This document shows, in pieces, positions 35,374 through 44,439 of a stretch of DNA of 64,000 bases. The DNA is from Ruegeria sp. Ofav3-42 (GTDB lineage: Bacteria > Pseudomonadota > Alphaproteobacteria > Rhodobacterales > Rhodobacteraceae), in contig NZ_JAKRGB010000003.1 in assembly GCF_022347725.1 (NCBI RefSeq), positions 124,001-188,000 on the forward strand, given 5' to 3'. Positions within the stretch are counted from its first letter, which is position 1. The number at the start of each line of letters is the position of its first letter. The notes beneath the pieces are model-generated. The model made no database searches and had not been told where the DNA came from. It was given only the letters and a program-made list of their open reading frames with translations. The translations under genes were made by a program, and so were the position numbers.

Positions 35374-36495
35374 CTAATTTGGCAGGCAATCCCACTCTTG
35401 CGAAACTTTCCGTCCTCTGACGGCCAACAGCGGCCCGAACTGGTTCAGTACAGCCTCACTTTGGGTCGGTCGCAGCAATGCGATATCACCAGCTGCGACG
35501 TTGGCCATATCTGATCCCGTCCAGACCTCTTGGTTGCTGGACCGGCCAAACACTCCGGAATAGCCAAACCCCTCGGGAAAGACCGGTTCAGCCAGAAAGT
35601 GACCGCCGAACACCGCAATATCCGTTTTTCGCCGAGGCAAAAAATCCAGTCCAGGCAGGGCGTTTCCTGGCATCGTTTTGAGGATCGGCGTAGCGATGAA
35701 TGCCGCTGGCTGAAAAGCCTGAGTGGTTGGGTGATCGAAATCGCCGGGCTTGACCAGAACCGAACCAAAAGCCACCTCGTTTGCGGCGCCATCTGCAAGG
35801 TAGGATTGAAATGTCAGACTGCCGCCTGTGTTCAGGCACATACCGGTCCCGCCATTTGGCAATGCAGACACTGCCGCCTTGAACGCGTCAGAGCTGGTTC
35901 TCGCCGCCCGTTTGCGCAAAATACCCGGTAGCTTGGCCAGATGCGCCTCGTACCCCATGACCCCGGCAAGCTGGCCGTAAGGGTGCGCAGCGATGCGTTG
36001 AGCGATCTCTGACACGCGTTCGGGCCGAATTCCACCGCGGTGCAGGCCGATATCAAGCTCCAGCGAAAACCGCAGACACAGCTGCTGGTCCGAAGCCAAT
36101 GCCAGATACTCGCCAAGTCGAACCGGAGTGTCGATCAACCATTGGACGCGCATGGCTGCACCTGCATTCGCCGACAGGAGTCTCGCGGCAGAGCTGACGG
36201 GCAAGGGCTTACCGACCAGATGGTCCGTCTCGGGCTCGACCGTCAAAAGCGCCTGAAGCATCGGTTCGGAAAACGTCATCAGGCCAGAGGCCGGAATCTG
36301 CGCCCGAATGTGATCCAGCAATGGCAGGCAAGGCAAGGACTTGGCGACCAGACGGCGCGCCAGCCCTGCGTCCGCGCTGCCCTGGGCCACGGCGCAATTG
36401 GCGTCTAGCAGGTCCAGATCCACGACGACCACGGGCTTGTCCACGCCATGTGACCGCAGCATATCAGACAGGTTTTTTAGGTAGGTCTCATTCAT
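35374..36495 (-). CDS. Fold-type III PLP enzyme (DSD1/alanine racemase-like amino acid deaminase/aldolase)
   Basis: A 373-residue protein of the alanine racemase N-terminal barrel family related to D-threonine aldolase and D-serine dehydratase. The N-terminus TPVVVVDLDLLDANC-like segment (KPVVVVDLDLLDANC) leads to RRLVAKSLPCLPLLDHI with the PLP-lysine (LVAKSL). LELDIGLHRGG and later GTGMCLNTGGSLTFQSY follow, and a metal-binding His-x-Cys type tail is not obvious. Its start overlaps the stop of the upstream FAD oxidase gene by four bases (ATGA), so the two likely act in one pathway. Substrate unknown. Confidence 0.75.
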   Translation of the reverse strand: MNETYLKNLSDMLRSHGVDKPVVVVDLDLLDANCAVAQGSADAGLARRLVAKSLPCLPLLDHIRAQIPASGLMTFSEPMLQALLTVEPETDHLVGKPLPVSSAARLLSANAGAAMRVQWLIDTPVRLGEYLALASDQQLCLRFSLELDIGLHRGGIRPERVSEIAQRIAAHPYGQLAGVMGYEAHLAKLPGILRKRAARTSSDAFKAAVSALPNGGTGMCLNTGGSLTFQSYLADGAANEVAFGSVLVKPGDFDHPTTQAFQPAAFIATPILKTMPGNALPGLDFLPRRKTDIAVFGGHFLAEPVFPEGFGYSGVFGRSSNQEVWTGSDMANVAAGDIALLRPTQSEAVLNQFGPLLAVRGRKVSQEWDCLPN

Positions 36496-37739
36496 GGGCG
36501 AAACAGCCGGGCAAGCGCGGGGGTCAAGAACTTACCGGTCGGATCAAGCTGTTCCCGCAATTCACAAAACCGGTCGAAATCCGGGTAGAGCGCGGACAGG
36601 TCTTTATATGTCAAGTTGTGCATCTTGCCCCAATGAGGGCGTCCTCCGGCTTCGACAAACAGCGGTTCGATCGCTTCGAAGTACCTCTGGTGATCTTCAC
36701 TCGCGTCGGTGTGGATGGCAATCGATATGCGCGGCCCACCCTGAAATGGAGATAAGCAGGCCGTGTCACCCGCCGTCTGACGAACCTCGATCGGGAAATA
36801 GATGTCCTTGTGGTCACGGTGCAGTCGGGTCAGGACCTCTTGCAGCACATCACCTGCCACGTCAGGCGGCAGATGATACTCCATTTCCTTGAACTGTATA
36901 CGCCGATCGCTGCAAAGGACGCGCCAGCTTTCGCCGACATAGTCCTCGTCGGATTGAGCAAGTGTCAGAAGTTTCAGGATCGCTGCTCGCAGACCTTCGC
37001 TGACCCTGCCCACACTGCGTGCCAGTTTCAGCACTTTCACGGCGATCATATCCAGATCACGCGGCGCTTTGCTCTCTGGCGCTTCGGTCAAGGCATGGCG
37101 AAGTTCCACAGTCTTTCCTGTGAACGGGATGTAGAAGAACTCGAAATTTCGGTTGTCCGCCCATTTCTGGTGCATCGTGACCAAGCTTTCTGCGACCGAT
37201 GACAACTGAACCTGTCGACGCAAGTTGTATTTCGGCACGACCGAGATTTCCGCCTCGATCAAAATTCCCAACATGCCCAGCGTAACCTGCGCAATTTCAA
37301 GAGAGATATCGTCCTCAGACAAGATATCCCCGTTCGCTCCGACCATCTTGGCTGCGGTGATTTCTGCCGCCAGACACGGAAGCCCGCGACCGGTTCCATG
37401 GGTCGCCGTCGAAACAGCGCCCGCCAATGATTGTGCGTTGATATCCCCGAGATTGCGGAAAGCCAGCCCCCGATCCGCCAACGCCAGAGACAGGTCACGC
37501 AACCGCGCATTGGCGTTGACCCATACGCGGCCCTCTGTCGCCTCACCCAAAATGGGCAGGTCGAGCCCCGAAAGGTCCAGTATCCGATCTCCACCTGCGA
37601 CAATCGGCGTGAAAGAATGGCCCGCACCCAAAACGCGCATAGTTTGGGGTTGCGCAACCGCCTGTTGCAGGTCCGCAATTGACGACGGCCGCGCGATTGG
37701 CGTGTCGGCGCGCTGGTTTCCGGCCCAGTTGGTCCACAT
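36492..37739 (-). CDS. FAD-linked oxidase, D-arabinono-1,4-lactone oxidase/alditol oxidase family
   Basis: A 415-residue VAO-type flavoenzyme. The FAD domain has MRVLGAGHSFTPIV (GxGHSF, whose His can bind FAD covalently in alditol oxidase) and VSTATHGTGRGLPCLA. The ALO substrate domain ends with GRPHWGKMHN, a family hallmark. The start at 37739 is set by GGAGGAG 7 bases upstream. Relatives oxidise sugar alcohols or aldonolactones with oxygen. It is translationally coupled to the downstream PLP enzyme, an arrangement recalled from actinobacteria as well; the joint reaction is not known. Confidence 0.83.
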   Translation of the reverse strand: MWTNWAGNQRADTPIARPSSIADLQQAVAQPQTMRVLGAGHSFTPIVAGGDRILDLSGLDLPILGEATEGRVWVNANARLRDLSLALADRGLAFRNLGDINAQSLAGAVSTATHGTGRGLPCLAAEITAAKMVGANGDILSEDDISLEIAQVTLGMLGILIEAEISVVPKYNLRRQVQLSSVAESLVTMHQKWADNRNFEFFYIPFTGKTVELRHALTEAPESKAPRDLDMIAVKVLKLARSVGRVSEGLRAAILKLLTLAQSDEDYVGESWRVLCSDRRIQFKEMEYHLPPDVAGDVLQEVLTRLHRDHKDIYFPIEVRQTAGDTACLSPFQGGPRISIAIHTDASEDHQRYFEAIEPLFVEAGGRPHWGKMHNLTYKDLSALYPDFDRFCELREQLDPTGKFLTPALARLFRP

Positions 37740-37825
37740 GTGAATTCTCCTCCGGGCGAGAGGATTGCAGCACACGTGCTACGAAACAAGTCAGGAAAAC
37801 AGAAGCTTACCTTACGGGAGCTTTG

Positions 37826-38347
37826 TCAGGCTGCAGCCACCCGTTGCGCTGTGACGCGGTCGAACCAGGCAGTGATGCTTTCAAGATCTGACCCGATCTG
37901 TTCCGCGGCCCCGCCGGTGAATTCGTCGAATTTTTCCTTGTTCAGACCATTCACACCAACCAACACAGGAATGTCTTGGGCCAACGCCTCGGCAATCACA
38001 GGGCGGAACCCGCGCCCGTCGGCCTCGTGCTTGCCGAATTTGTTGATGATCAGCAGGTGCGGTGCATCGGCCAAAGATGCGGTGACATATCCGACGGCTT
38101 GTTCCAGTGCGGCCGGGTCCAAACGACAACCGCGCGACTGCTCACCCAGGGACTGCGAGATGCGAATGGTCTCTCCTTCCGGTAGAACCCGGACGTCCAT
38201 GTCGCATTTGCTGCTGTCGGCACATTCGGTGTTGGTTTGCACCACGCCAGCCAGGCTCGCGCCTTTGGACAGCAGGCGTTCGGCAACCGCGCTCAGCAGC
38301 CGGTCGGTTGCGCCGCGGTCAGTGGTGGTGACATAGGCCAGATACAT
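37826..38347 (-). CDS. DUF2478 protein
   Basis: A 173-residue cytosolic protein. The sequence YVTTTDRGATDRLLSAVAERLLSKG has the spacing of a P-loop but lacks the GK[ST] core, and LLIINKFGKHEADGRGFRPVIAEAL resembles a Walker B/NTPase segment with NKFGKxE. This matches DUF2478, a predicted nucleotide-binding family often near molybdenum-related genes. The start at 38347 has AAGGGG 9 bases upstream. No molybdenum genes are seen in this window. Function unknown. Confidence 0.7.
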   Translation of the reverse strand: MYLAYVTTTDRGATDRLLSAVAERLLSKGASLAGVVQTNTECADSSKCDMDVRVLPEGETIRISQSLGEQSRGCRLDPAALEQAVGYVTASLADAPHLLIINKFGKHEADGRGFRPVIAEALAQDIPVLVGVNGLNKEKFDEFTGGAAEQIGSDLESITAWFDRVTAQRVAAA

Positions 38348-38419
38348 CGAAGGACCCCTTGGTACAAAATTGTGACATTCCAGATAGCACGCAAGTGCCT
38401 GCCCGACCACTCCCCTGCT

Positions 38420-39085
38420 CTAAGGCAACGGAGAAAGTCCGATCACAGATGCGTGCAGGTGAAGCAGAACCATAAAAATTGCGATCGAGGTCAGCCACAC
38501 CCAACGGCGCGGCCACGGGCGCGGAGGACGCAGCGAAAACCGTGCCGTGTTGCGGGACAGGCGCGTCCATTCCATACCCATTTCGCGCGCTTTTCTACGG
38601 TCGATCAAGGCCATTCCCATTACTGCAAAGCCCGCAAACAGACCAAACAGGATAACGTGGGACAGGCTGCCATTGGCCAGCAAATGCGCACCGGCCCATA
38701 GCATCAATGCGGCAAGAATCGGGTGGCGGGTGGTGCGCAGGATGCCGGGATTTTCCGGATCGAACGCGCGATGCCCCATCCCGCCAAAGGAAAACGGGTT
38801 CTGGATGGACAGTCCCGCGACCGCCAGCCAGCACACGACCGGCATCACCAGAAGAGGCGCCCAGCGAAAAATGGCGAATGGCGGGATGACCTCTACATAC
38901 GGCGCTTGTGCCGCTGCCACGATCAACCACGCAAGTACCAGCAGGGACAGTGCGGAATACCCCGCAAAGTAACCTCTGCGTCCCAAGGTTTCGATCAGCC
39001 GCCCCCGCACTCCGGGACGCACGGGTATGGCGTGGCTGAGAAGAAATGTGATCAGTGCTGCGAGGAAAAAGGCCCAACCGGTCAT
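38420..39085 (-). CDS. NnrU family membrane protein
   Basis: A 221-residue integral membrane protein with six or so spans. The NnrU hallmark FSFGGMGHRAFDPENPGILRTTRHPILAALMLWAGAHLLANG is present around residues 95-140, with conserved RHP. NnrU-like proteins resemble isoprenylcysteine methyltransferases and the carotenoid isomerase partner Z-ISO; NnrU is tied to nitrite/NO respiration in some denitrifiers. No denitrification genes are nearby, so that role is not supported here. Confidence 0.88.
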   Translation of the reverse strand: MTGWAFFLAALITFLLSHAIPVRPGVRGRLIETLGRRGYFAGYSALSLLVLAWLIVAAAQAPYVEVIPPFAIFRWAPLLVMPVVCWLAVAGLSIQNPFSFGGMGHRAFDPENPGILRTTRHPILAALMLWAGAHLLANGSLSHVILFGLFAGFAVMGMALIDRRKAREMGMEWTRLSRNTARFSLRPPRPWPRRWVWLTSIAIFMVLLHLHASVIGLSPLP

Positions 39086-39191
39086 AGTATTCTCCGAACG
39101 TGTTGGTCGGGGTTTAACGCCCTGACTCGATATGGTCCTTGTCCGAAATCAAGTGCGGGCAATGGGGCGAACGCGCCGCCCCTGCCCTGTT

Positions 39192-41312
39192 TTACAGTCC
39201 CAACGCTTTGCGCTGTTCTTCGGCAAACCCCTGGACGATACGATCAGCAACGAGCGCCAGAATCGCCATGGCGGCACCAGCCGAGATCCCCAGACCTACA
39301 TCTGCCTGACCCAATGCCAGATAGATCGACTGGCCAAGACCGGTGGTCCCGATCAAAGCGGCGATCACCAGCATGGCGAAAGCGTAGAGGATGGTTTGGT
39401 TCAGCCCCAGCAGGATCGTTGGCGCGGCATAAGGTGCGCGCACATCGCGCATGATCTGCCACTCGGTCGCACCACTGGAAATGGCGGCCTCCATCATTTC
39501 TTCGGGCGTATTGACCAGCCCATGCCGCGTGTAGCGGATCATCGGAACGATTGCATAGGCGCAGATCGCCAGAAAGGCCGAGAACTCGCCAATCTGGAAC
39601 ACCATCAGAACCGGGATCAGGAACACGAACAGAGGGATCGTCTGCAGCATGTCGCAAATTGGGCGAACGACTTTCCAAACCGGTTCCCATACAGCGCTGG
39701 CCAAGCCGATCAACCCTCCGACCACCGCGCAGGAAAACACGGCGGCACCACTCAGATAAAGCGACAGCAACGCCCGCTCCCACAGGCCGGAAACCAGGAT
39801 GGTGCACAGCAACCCAACCGAAAGCGCCGCCAGACGCCAGCCACCCGCGACAAAGCTGAGCGCGGCGGCCCCGGTCAGGACAAAGGGCCAAGGCAGGTTT
39901 GAGATGCCGGTCTCCAACATACCGATCAGGATCAGCACGACCAAACCGCCGGTCAGGTGACCGCGCCATGCCATCAGCGCGGCGATTGCGGCACCGACGG
40001 CGAACAGGCCAAAACTCATACCCGGCGTCCATTGGAAACCCCAAGTGAACGGCAGAACGGCTTGGTCCAACCCGATCCGCAACGGCAGCAGCACATAGAA
40101 CAAAGAGTTGTTCTTGAGCGCGTCCAGCCAAGGGCCGTTGGCTTGCGTGAACGCGGTCAGGCCACTGTCGACAGCCTCGGCCACCGGGTCCAAAAGGGTC
40201 AATTCGGACGGGTTCGGCAGCCACGCCCAGAAGGCGGCGGTGAACAGGGCGGTGAATACCAGAATCGCCCAGACGACGCGTTGATCATACCGTTTGCGCT
40301 CGGTCGCCAGCGTGCCGCTCATGCGGTCGATGACCACTGCAAAGACCACGATGACCAGACCGGCCAACAGCGATTCACCGAACTGGGCCTTGCGCATGGT
40401 CAGCAGAACCTCCCAACCGATGTCGTTGAAACCGCCGATAACGGCGGCGATGATGACCATCGACAAGGCGGCCATAAGGCATTGGTTCACACCCACCATG
40501 ATCTGCGTGGCTGCAGCCGGGATTTCGACCTGAAACAGTTGCTGGAATCGCGTGCCGCCGGACATGATCGCGGCCTCTTTGATCTCGGGCTCGACCCGTT
40601 CCAGACCCAGCATCACGTTACGGGCCATGGGCGGGGCTGCATAAATGGCCGAGGCGATCAGGCCGACCACCGGGCCAAAGCCGAACAGAAGCAACAGCGG
40701 TGTCAGATATGCAAAGGTCGGAACCGTCTGCATCACGTCCAGTACGGCCTGAACAAAGGACTTCACGCGCGGCACTTCATTGGCGAGGATGCCAATGGCA
40801 CCGCCAACGACTAGCGCGACAGGAACTGATACTGAAACCAACGCAAGCGTGCTCATGCTTTCAGTCCAATAGCCAGACGCCAAAACAAAGCTGAGTCCCA
40901 GAAAGCCGAGCGTAGCCATCGGCAGACCGCCTAAATACCACCCAATTGCAGTAACAACAGCAATGACAAGTGGCCACGGCGTGACGATTGGCTCAATTGG
41001 CTCGCTCAAATCGATTGGCTCTATTGGCCACGGCTGGCTACCAAGTAGCACGTTGGCCCAGTACATTGGGTAAGCCATCAGGTCGGAAAACAACCGCATC
41101 GCTGGTTTGATACCGTTCAGAAACCAGTCCAGAAACGCTCCGACCCATTGTGTGGCCGGCAGTTCCCAAGCAGTGGGCCACTTGACCAGCCACGGCGCAA
41201 CACCTTCCAGCGCGAGGCAAATAGCTCCGACAACAACAGTGATCAATGCAGCCTTCGCACCTACCGTAAGATGCGACGCGTGTTGCGACGGGAGATCCGT
41301 TACGGCCGTCAT
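39192..41312 (-). CDS. Betaine/choline-type ABC transporter permease with two fused permease domains
   Basis: A 706-residue membrane protein that carries two ProW-like permease units in one chain. The first (about residues 110-330) has the EAA-type loop AAIMSGGTRFQQLFQVEIPAAATQIMVGVNQ; the second (about 510-700) has AAISSGATEWQIMRDVRAPYAAPTILLGLNQ. The two EAA loops contact the ATPase. More than a dozen membrane spans. Its start overlaps the ATPase gene stop by four bases. Fused permeases of this kind occur in alphaproteobacterial quaternary-amine importers, including those for TMAO; the substrate is not fixed by sequence. Confidence 0.87.
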   Translation of the reverse strand: MTAVTDLPSQHASHLTVGAKAALITVVVGAICLALEGVAPWLVKWPTAWELPATQWVGAFLDWFLNGIKPAMRLFSDLMAYPMYWANVLLGSQPWPIEPIDLSEPIEPIVTPWPLVIAVVTAIGWYLGGLPMATLGFLGLSFVLASGYWTESMSTLALVSVSVPVALVVGGAIGILANEVPRVKSFVQAVLDVMQTVPTFAYLTPLLLLFGFGPVVGLIASAIYAAPPMARNVMLGLERVEPEIKEAAIMSGGTRFQQLFQVEIPAAATQIMVGVNQCLMAALSMVIIAAVIGGFNDIGWEVLLTMRKAQFGESLLAGLVIVVFAVVIDRMSGTLATERKRYDQRVVWAILVFTALFTAAFWAWLPNPSELTLLDPVAEAVDSGLTAFTQANGPWLDALKNNSLFYVLLPLRIGLDQAVLPFTWGFQWTPGMSFGLFAVGAAIAALMAWRGHLTGGLVVLILIGMLETGISNLPWPFVLTGAAALSFVAGGWRLAALSVGLLCTILVSGLWERALLSLYLSGAAVFSCAVVGGLIGLASAVWEPVWKVVRPICDMLQTIPLFVFLIPVLMVFQIGEFSAFLAICAYAIVPMIRYTRHGLVNTPEEMMEAAISSGATEWQIMRDVRAPYAAPTILLGLNQTILYAFAMLVIAALIGTTGLGQSIYLALGQADVGLGISAGAAMAILALVADRIVQGFAEEQRKALGL

Positions 41313-42358
41313 GTTTCTTCCACCTGCAGCGCGGCGGCGAGATCAGAAGGATGAACCGTCCCGACAATGTTGCCGTTTTCGTCGCGCACCGGAACGGGTT
41401 CATACAGTTCCATGCAGTGCGCCAGTGCTGCGTCCAAAGTCATTGACGTGGTCAGGCCCGGATCGTCCGGCCCCCGCTGATCGTCATCCCGCATGACCGA
41501 AGCGACCTTGGCGTGCTGGCCCTTCGCCACGTCCTTCGAAAACTCTCGGACATAGTCGTCGACCGGACGCAGGACAATGTCAGTCGGCGTGCCGATCTGG
41601 ACGATCTTGCCATCCCGCATGATGGCGATGCGGTCGGCCAGTTTCAGCGCTTCTTGGATATCGTGCGTGATAAAGACGATGGATTTCTTGAGCGTCGCCT
41701 GAATGCGCAGGAATTCGTCCTGCAACTGGCGGCGGATCAGGGGATCGAGGGCCGAGAATGGTTCATCCAGAAACCAAATGTCAGGGTTCACGGCCAGGGA
41801 CCGCGCGATTCCGACACGTTGCCGCTGACCACCCGAAAGCTGGCGCGGGAAGCTATCTTCGCGCCCCTCCAGACCGACCAGCGAGACCACTTCTTGCGCA
41901 CGAGCCAGACGTTCCTTTTTGCCAACGCCCTGAACGCGCAAAGGATAGGCAACGTTCTCGGCAACAGTCATATGTGGAAACAGGCCGAAATGCTGGAACA
42001 CCATGCCCAGTTTTTTGCGCCTCAATTCGGTCAGCGCTTTCTTCGGTGCTCCAATGACGTTTTCACCGTCGACCCGGATCTCGCCGCCCGTTCCAGGCAG
42101 CAGTTGCGAGATACAGCGGATCAGCGTGGACTTACCGGACCCCGACAGCCCCATGATGACGAAAAGCTCGCCTTCCTTAACGTCGAAATTGGCGTCCTGA
42201 ACAGCCGGGATGAACCCATGTTCGCGCAGATCGGCGGCGGCTTTGTCTGCGTCATTCCCTGACCGAGTCAGCGCGTCGGTCAGGGCTTTGTCTGCGCCTT
42301 GGCCAAAGACCTGCCAGAGATTCTGGCAGGCAATGGCTGGCGTATTCGCGTCAGTCAC
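41309..42358 (-). CDS. Glycine betaine/proline-type ABC transporter ATPase (ProV-like)
   Basis: A 349-residue ATPase energising the neighbouring permease. Walker [10 protein letters not shown] at residues 70-78, signature [15 protein letters not shown], Walker [12 protein letters not shown], and the H-loop [11 protein letters not shown] ProV-type N-terminal extension (about 60 residues) precedes the ATPase core. The C-terminus (about 290-349) has one CBS-like unit ([18 protein letters not shown] ... [11 protein letters not shown]), the osmosensing or regulatory module of this family, but the usual second CBS is missing. Confidence 0.9.
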   Translation of the reverse strand: MTDANTPAIACQNLWQVFGQGADKALTDALTRSGNDADKAAADLREHGFIPAVQDANFDVKEGELFVIMGLSGSGKSTLIRCISQLLPGTGGEIRVDGENVIGAPKKALTELRRKKLGMVFQHFGLFPHMTVAENVAYPLRVQGVGKKERLARAQEVVSLVGLEGREDSFPRQLSGGQRQRVGIARSLAVNPDIWFLDEPFSALDPLIRRQLQDEFLRIQATLKKSIVFITHDIQEALKLADRIAIMRDGKIVQIGTPTDIVLRPVDDYVREFSKDVAKGQHAKVASVMRDDDQRGPDDPGLTTSMTLDAALAHCMELYEPVPVRDENGNIVGTVHPSDLAAALQVEET

Positions 42359-42368
42359 TTATGCGAAC

Positions 42369-43319
42369 TCACTGCGTTGCCGCGTCTACAACCGGACGCC
42401 ATTTGTCTTCGTTCTCGGCCATCCATGCCGCGACAACCTCTTCGACCTGACCGCCGTCAACGTCGATCGCACCCATCATCGGCTGCTGGTCTTCGACCGC
42501 CAGTTCGAAGTTGGACAGGATTTCAAAGGCGGCAGGCCACTTGTCTTCCATGCCGTTCCAGCTGGCCTTGAAGATGCGCGAAGGCGAGAAATCGCAGTCA
42601 TTCACGGCGTTCGGGTTCGGGCCCCAGGCCGGGTCGTTGAAGCAGGCTTCTTCGCCTGCGGGCAGGTCAACGAACTGAACGTCATAGGCCGACATTGCCC
42701 AATGGGGCTGCCAGAAGGTGATCAGCAGCGGCGACTTACGCTCGGTCGAGGCACGCAGCTCGGCGATCAGAGCACCTTCGGAACCAGCAGGAACCGCTTT
42801 GAACGGCAGCTCAAGACCAACCATGCGGTCCGCGCCCGGTGTTCCCCAATCGGCGGGGTAATCGACCAAACGGCCACCCGGCAGAGTTTCAGCAGTTGCA
42901 AAGACTTGCGCGCAATCCTTCAGCGCTTCCCATGCGGGCAAACCCGGGCACAGATCGGCCACGTGCGCCGGATAGGCGATGCCTTCTTTGGCGTCCAGAC
43001 CCAGATCGCCGATCTCGACCACGGTGCCTTCGTCGATCTTCTTGGCGTATTCGTCCGAAACGTTGGACGACCAGATTTCAAGCGTAGCAGTGATGTCGCC
43101 GTCTGCGATCGCCTGGAACTGGTTCATCATGCCGGCTGTTACGTATTCGACGTTATAGCCCGCAGCCTTCAGCATCTCGCCCGCGACGTGAGTTGTCACG
43201 TGCTGACCAGTCCATTCGTTGATTGCCAGTTTGATCGGTTCGTCCACGGCGCCCATATCGGCGGCATAGGCGGAACCGGCTACCATCATAGCCAATAGGC
43301 TGACACTGAGTTTTTTCAT
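42369..43319 (-). CDS. Betaine/quaternary-amine ABC transporter substrate-binding protein
   Basis: A 316-residue periplasmic protein (OpuAC/ProX family). Signal peptide MKKLSVSLLAMMVAGSAYA; the start at 43319 has GGGAG 7 bases upstream, better than the ATG two codons earlier. Mature part begins IKLAINEWTGQHVTTHVAGEML, then VEYVTAGMMNQFQAIADGDI and LITFWQPHWAMSAYDVQFVDLP, with several Trp residues suited for cation-pi binding of trimethylammonium groups. Operon order is binding protein, ATPase, permease. TMAO, choline and glycine betaine are all possible ligands. Confidence 0.87.
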   Translation of the reverse strand: MKKLSVSLLAMMVAGSAYAADMGAVDEPIKLAINEWTGQHVTTHVAGEMLKAAGYNVEYVTAGMMNQFQAIADGDITATLEIWSSNVSDEYAKKIDEGTVVEIGDLGLDAKEGIAYPAHVADLCPGLPAWEALKDCAQVFATAETLPGGRLVDYPADWGTPGADRMVGLELPFKAVPAGSEGALIAELRASTERKSPLLITFWQPHWAMSAYDVQFVDLPAGEEACFNDPAWGPNPNAVNDCDFSPSRIFKASWNGMEDKWPAAFEILSNFELAVEDQQPMMGAIDVDGGQVEEVVAAWMAENEDKWRPVVDAATQ

Positions 43320-43325
43320 CGACAT

Positions 43326-43735
43326 TCTCCCTGTCTTATTTGTGTACCGTCCGCCTCGGCGCACACTTCCGCACCGATAGGTTCGTCGGACGACAATACC
43401 ATGTCGCAACATGCACAATTTTAGCCGCAAAAGGGAAGTGAACACTTTGAACCAAGGCGGAATTTTTCGCCTCGGACCAAGCTGCAAGTCCCCACCCGCT
43501 GCATTGTGCCGAACACCCGCGCCAACCGTGTTTTCACTTTTTTGACGCGGGACATTGATTGACGGGTCAATCACAAACCCGAATCCCCTGTTTTGTCGAG
43601 CATTTCTTTATCCAAATGCCGATTTTTGTGCAGTTTCCCAATTACGACGGCTCTAAAGACCAAAAAATGCGCCCTGATTTGGGACCTTGCAACCTGCCGC
43701 CCATCGGGCAAACCTAACCGCGGAGGACACAACAG
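43326..43735. other. Regulatory region between transporter operon and Tag-like gene
   Basis: About 410 bases between divergent genes. The notable elements are the 8-bp palindrome at 43556-43573 (described separately) and a small AGGCG/CGCCT hairpin near 43458-43476. The remainder is A/T-richer leader and promoter sequence; no further gene is supported. Confidence 0.5.
43556..43573. promoter_or_regulatory. BetI-like operator (TGATTGAC-GG-GTCAATCA)
   Basis: A perfect 8-bp inverted repeat with two-base spacer lies 237 bases upstream of the binding-protein start and 163 upstream of the Tag-like gene. It resembles the ATTGATTGGACGTTCAAT-type operators bound by BetI, the choline-responsive TetR repressor. 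Upstream of a quaternary-amine importer this is a sensible regulator site, although no betI gene lies in the window and other TetR proteins bind similar repeats. Confidence 0.5.
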
Positions 43736-44398
43736 ATGCGCCACTTCGAAGAGATTTTCGCCATAGCAGCGGATCGCCACGGCGGTCCGGCTGCCTTGGA
43801 CGCAAAACTGAGCAAACCCAAAAGCCCGGCCGAACTTGCGGCCATGCCAGACGATCGCTGGCTTTCGATTATCACCAAATGCGTCTTTCAGGCCGGGTTC
43901 AACTGGAAGGTCATCGAAAACAAATGGGGCGGGTTTGAGGCCGCGTTCGATGGGTTCGATGTCGGGCGCTGCGCCTTTATGGATGATGAGAAGTTCGACG
44001 CATTGCTTCAGGACACCCGTATCGTCCGCAACGGGACCAAAATCTCCACGGTTCGGGACAATGCCGCCTTTTTATTGGAATTGCGTGAAGAAGGCGGTGC
44101 GGGTCAGGTTCTGGGCGGTTGGCCGTCGTCCGACTACATCGGGCTTTTGGCGATGCTGGCCAAGCGCGGGTCGCGCTTGGGCGGGGCCTCAGCCCAATAT
44201 GCCATGCGGTTCGCCGGGCGGGACAGCTTTATCCTCTCGCAAGACGTGACCGCGCGACTGGTTGCCGAAGGAGTGGTCGGCAAGATTCCGACCTCAAAAA
44301 AAGCGATGGCGGCGGTGCAGGAGGCCTTCAATACGTGGATGGATCAATCCAATCGTTCGCTGACAGAAATCAGCCGCGTGTTGGCGATGAGCCTGTGA
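43736..44398 (+). CDS. DNA-3-methyladenine glycosylase I-like (Tag family) protein
   Basis: A 220-residue protein of the HhH-GPD superfamily, in the branch annotated as 3-methyladenine glycosylase I. FEEIFAIAADRHGG, WLSIITKCVFQAGFNWKVIENKW and RIVRNGTKISTVRDNAAFLLEL resemble the Tag core. However, the Cys and His residues that form the zinc snap of E. coli Tag (N-terminal Cys and C-terminal His/Cys) are not found. The C-terminus shows SKKAMAAVQEAFNTWMDQSN. Activity as an alkylation-repair glycosylase is therefore an inference. The gene has a good AGGACAC-type site upstream. Confidence 0.75.
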   Translation: MRHFEEIFAIAADRHGGPAALDAKLSKPKSPAELAAMPDDRWLSIITKCVFQAGFNWKVIENKWGGFEAAFDGFDVGRCAFMDDEKFDALLQDTRIVRNGTKISTVRDNAAFLLELREEGGAGQVLGGWPSSDYIGLLAMLAKRGSRLGGASAQYAMRFAGRDSFILSQDVTARLVAEGVVGKIPTSKKAMAAVQEAFNTWMDQSNRSLTEISRVLAMSL

Positions 44399-44439
44399 AA
44401 ACGGGTTGCAGCGCGGGTACTTCGCATTAGGCTTGAACT

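Noticed and set aside
35170..35514. 114-codon plus-strand frame after tRNA-Tyr
   Set aside because: Runs into the opposite strand of the PLP-enzyme gene and has no signature; more likely chance.
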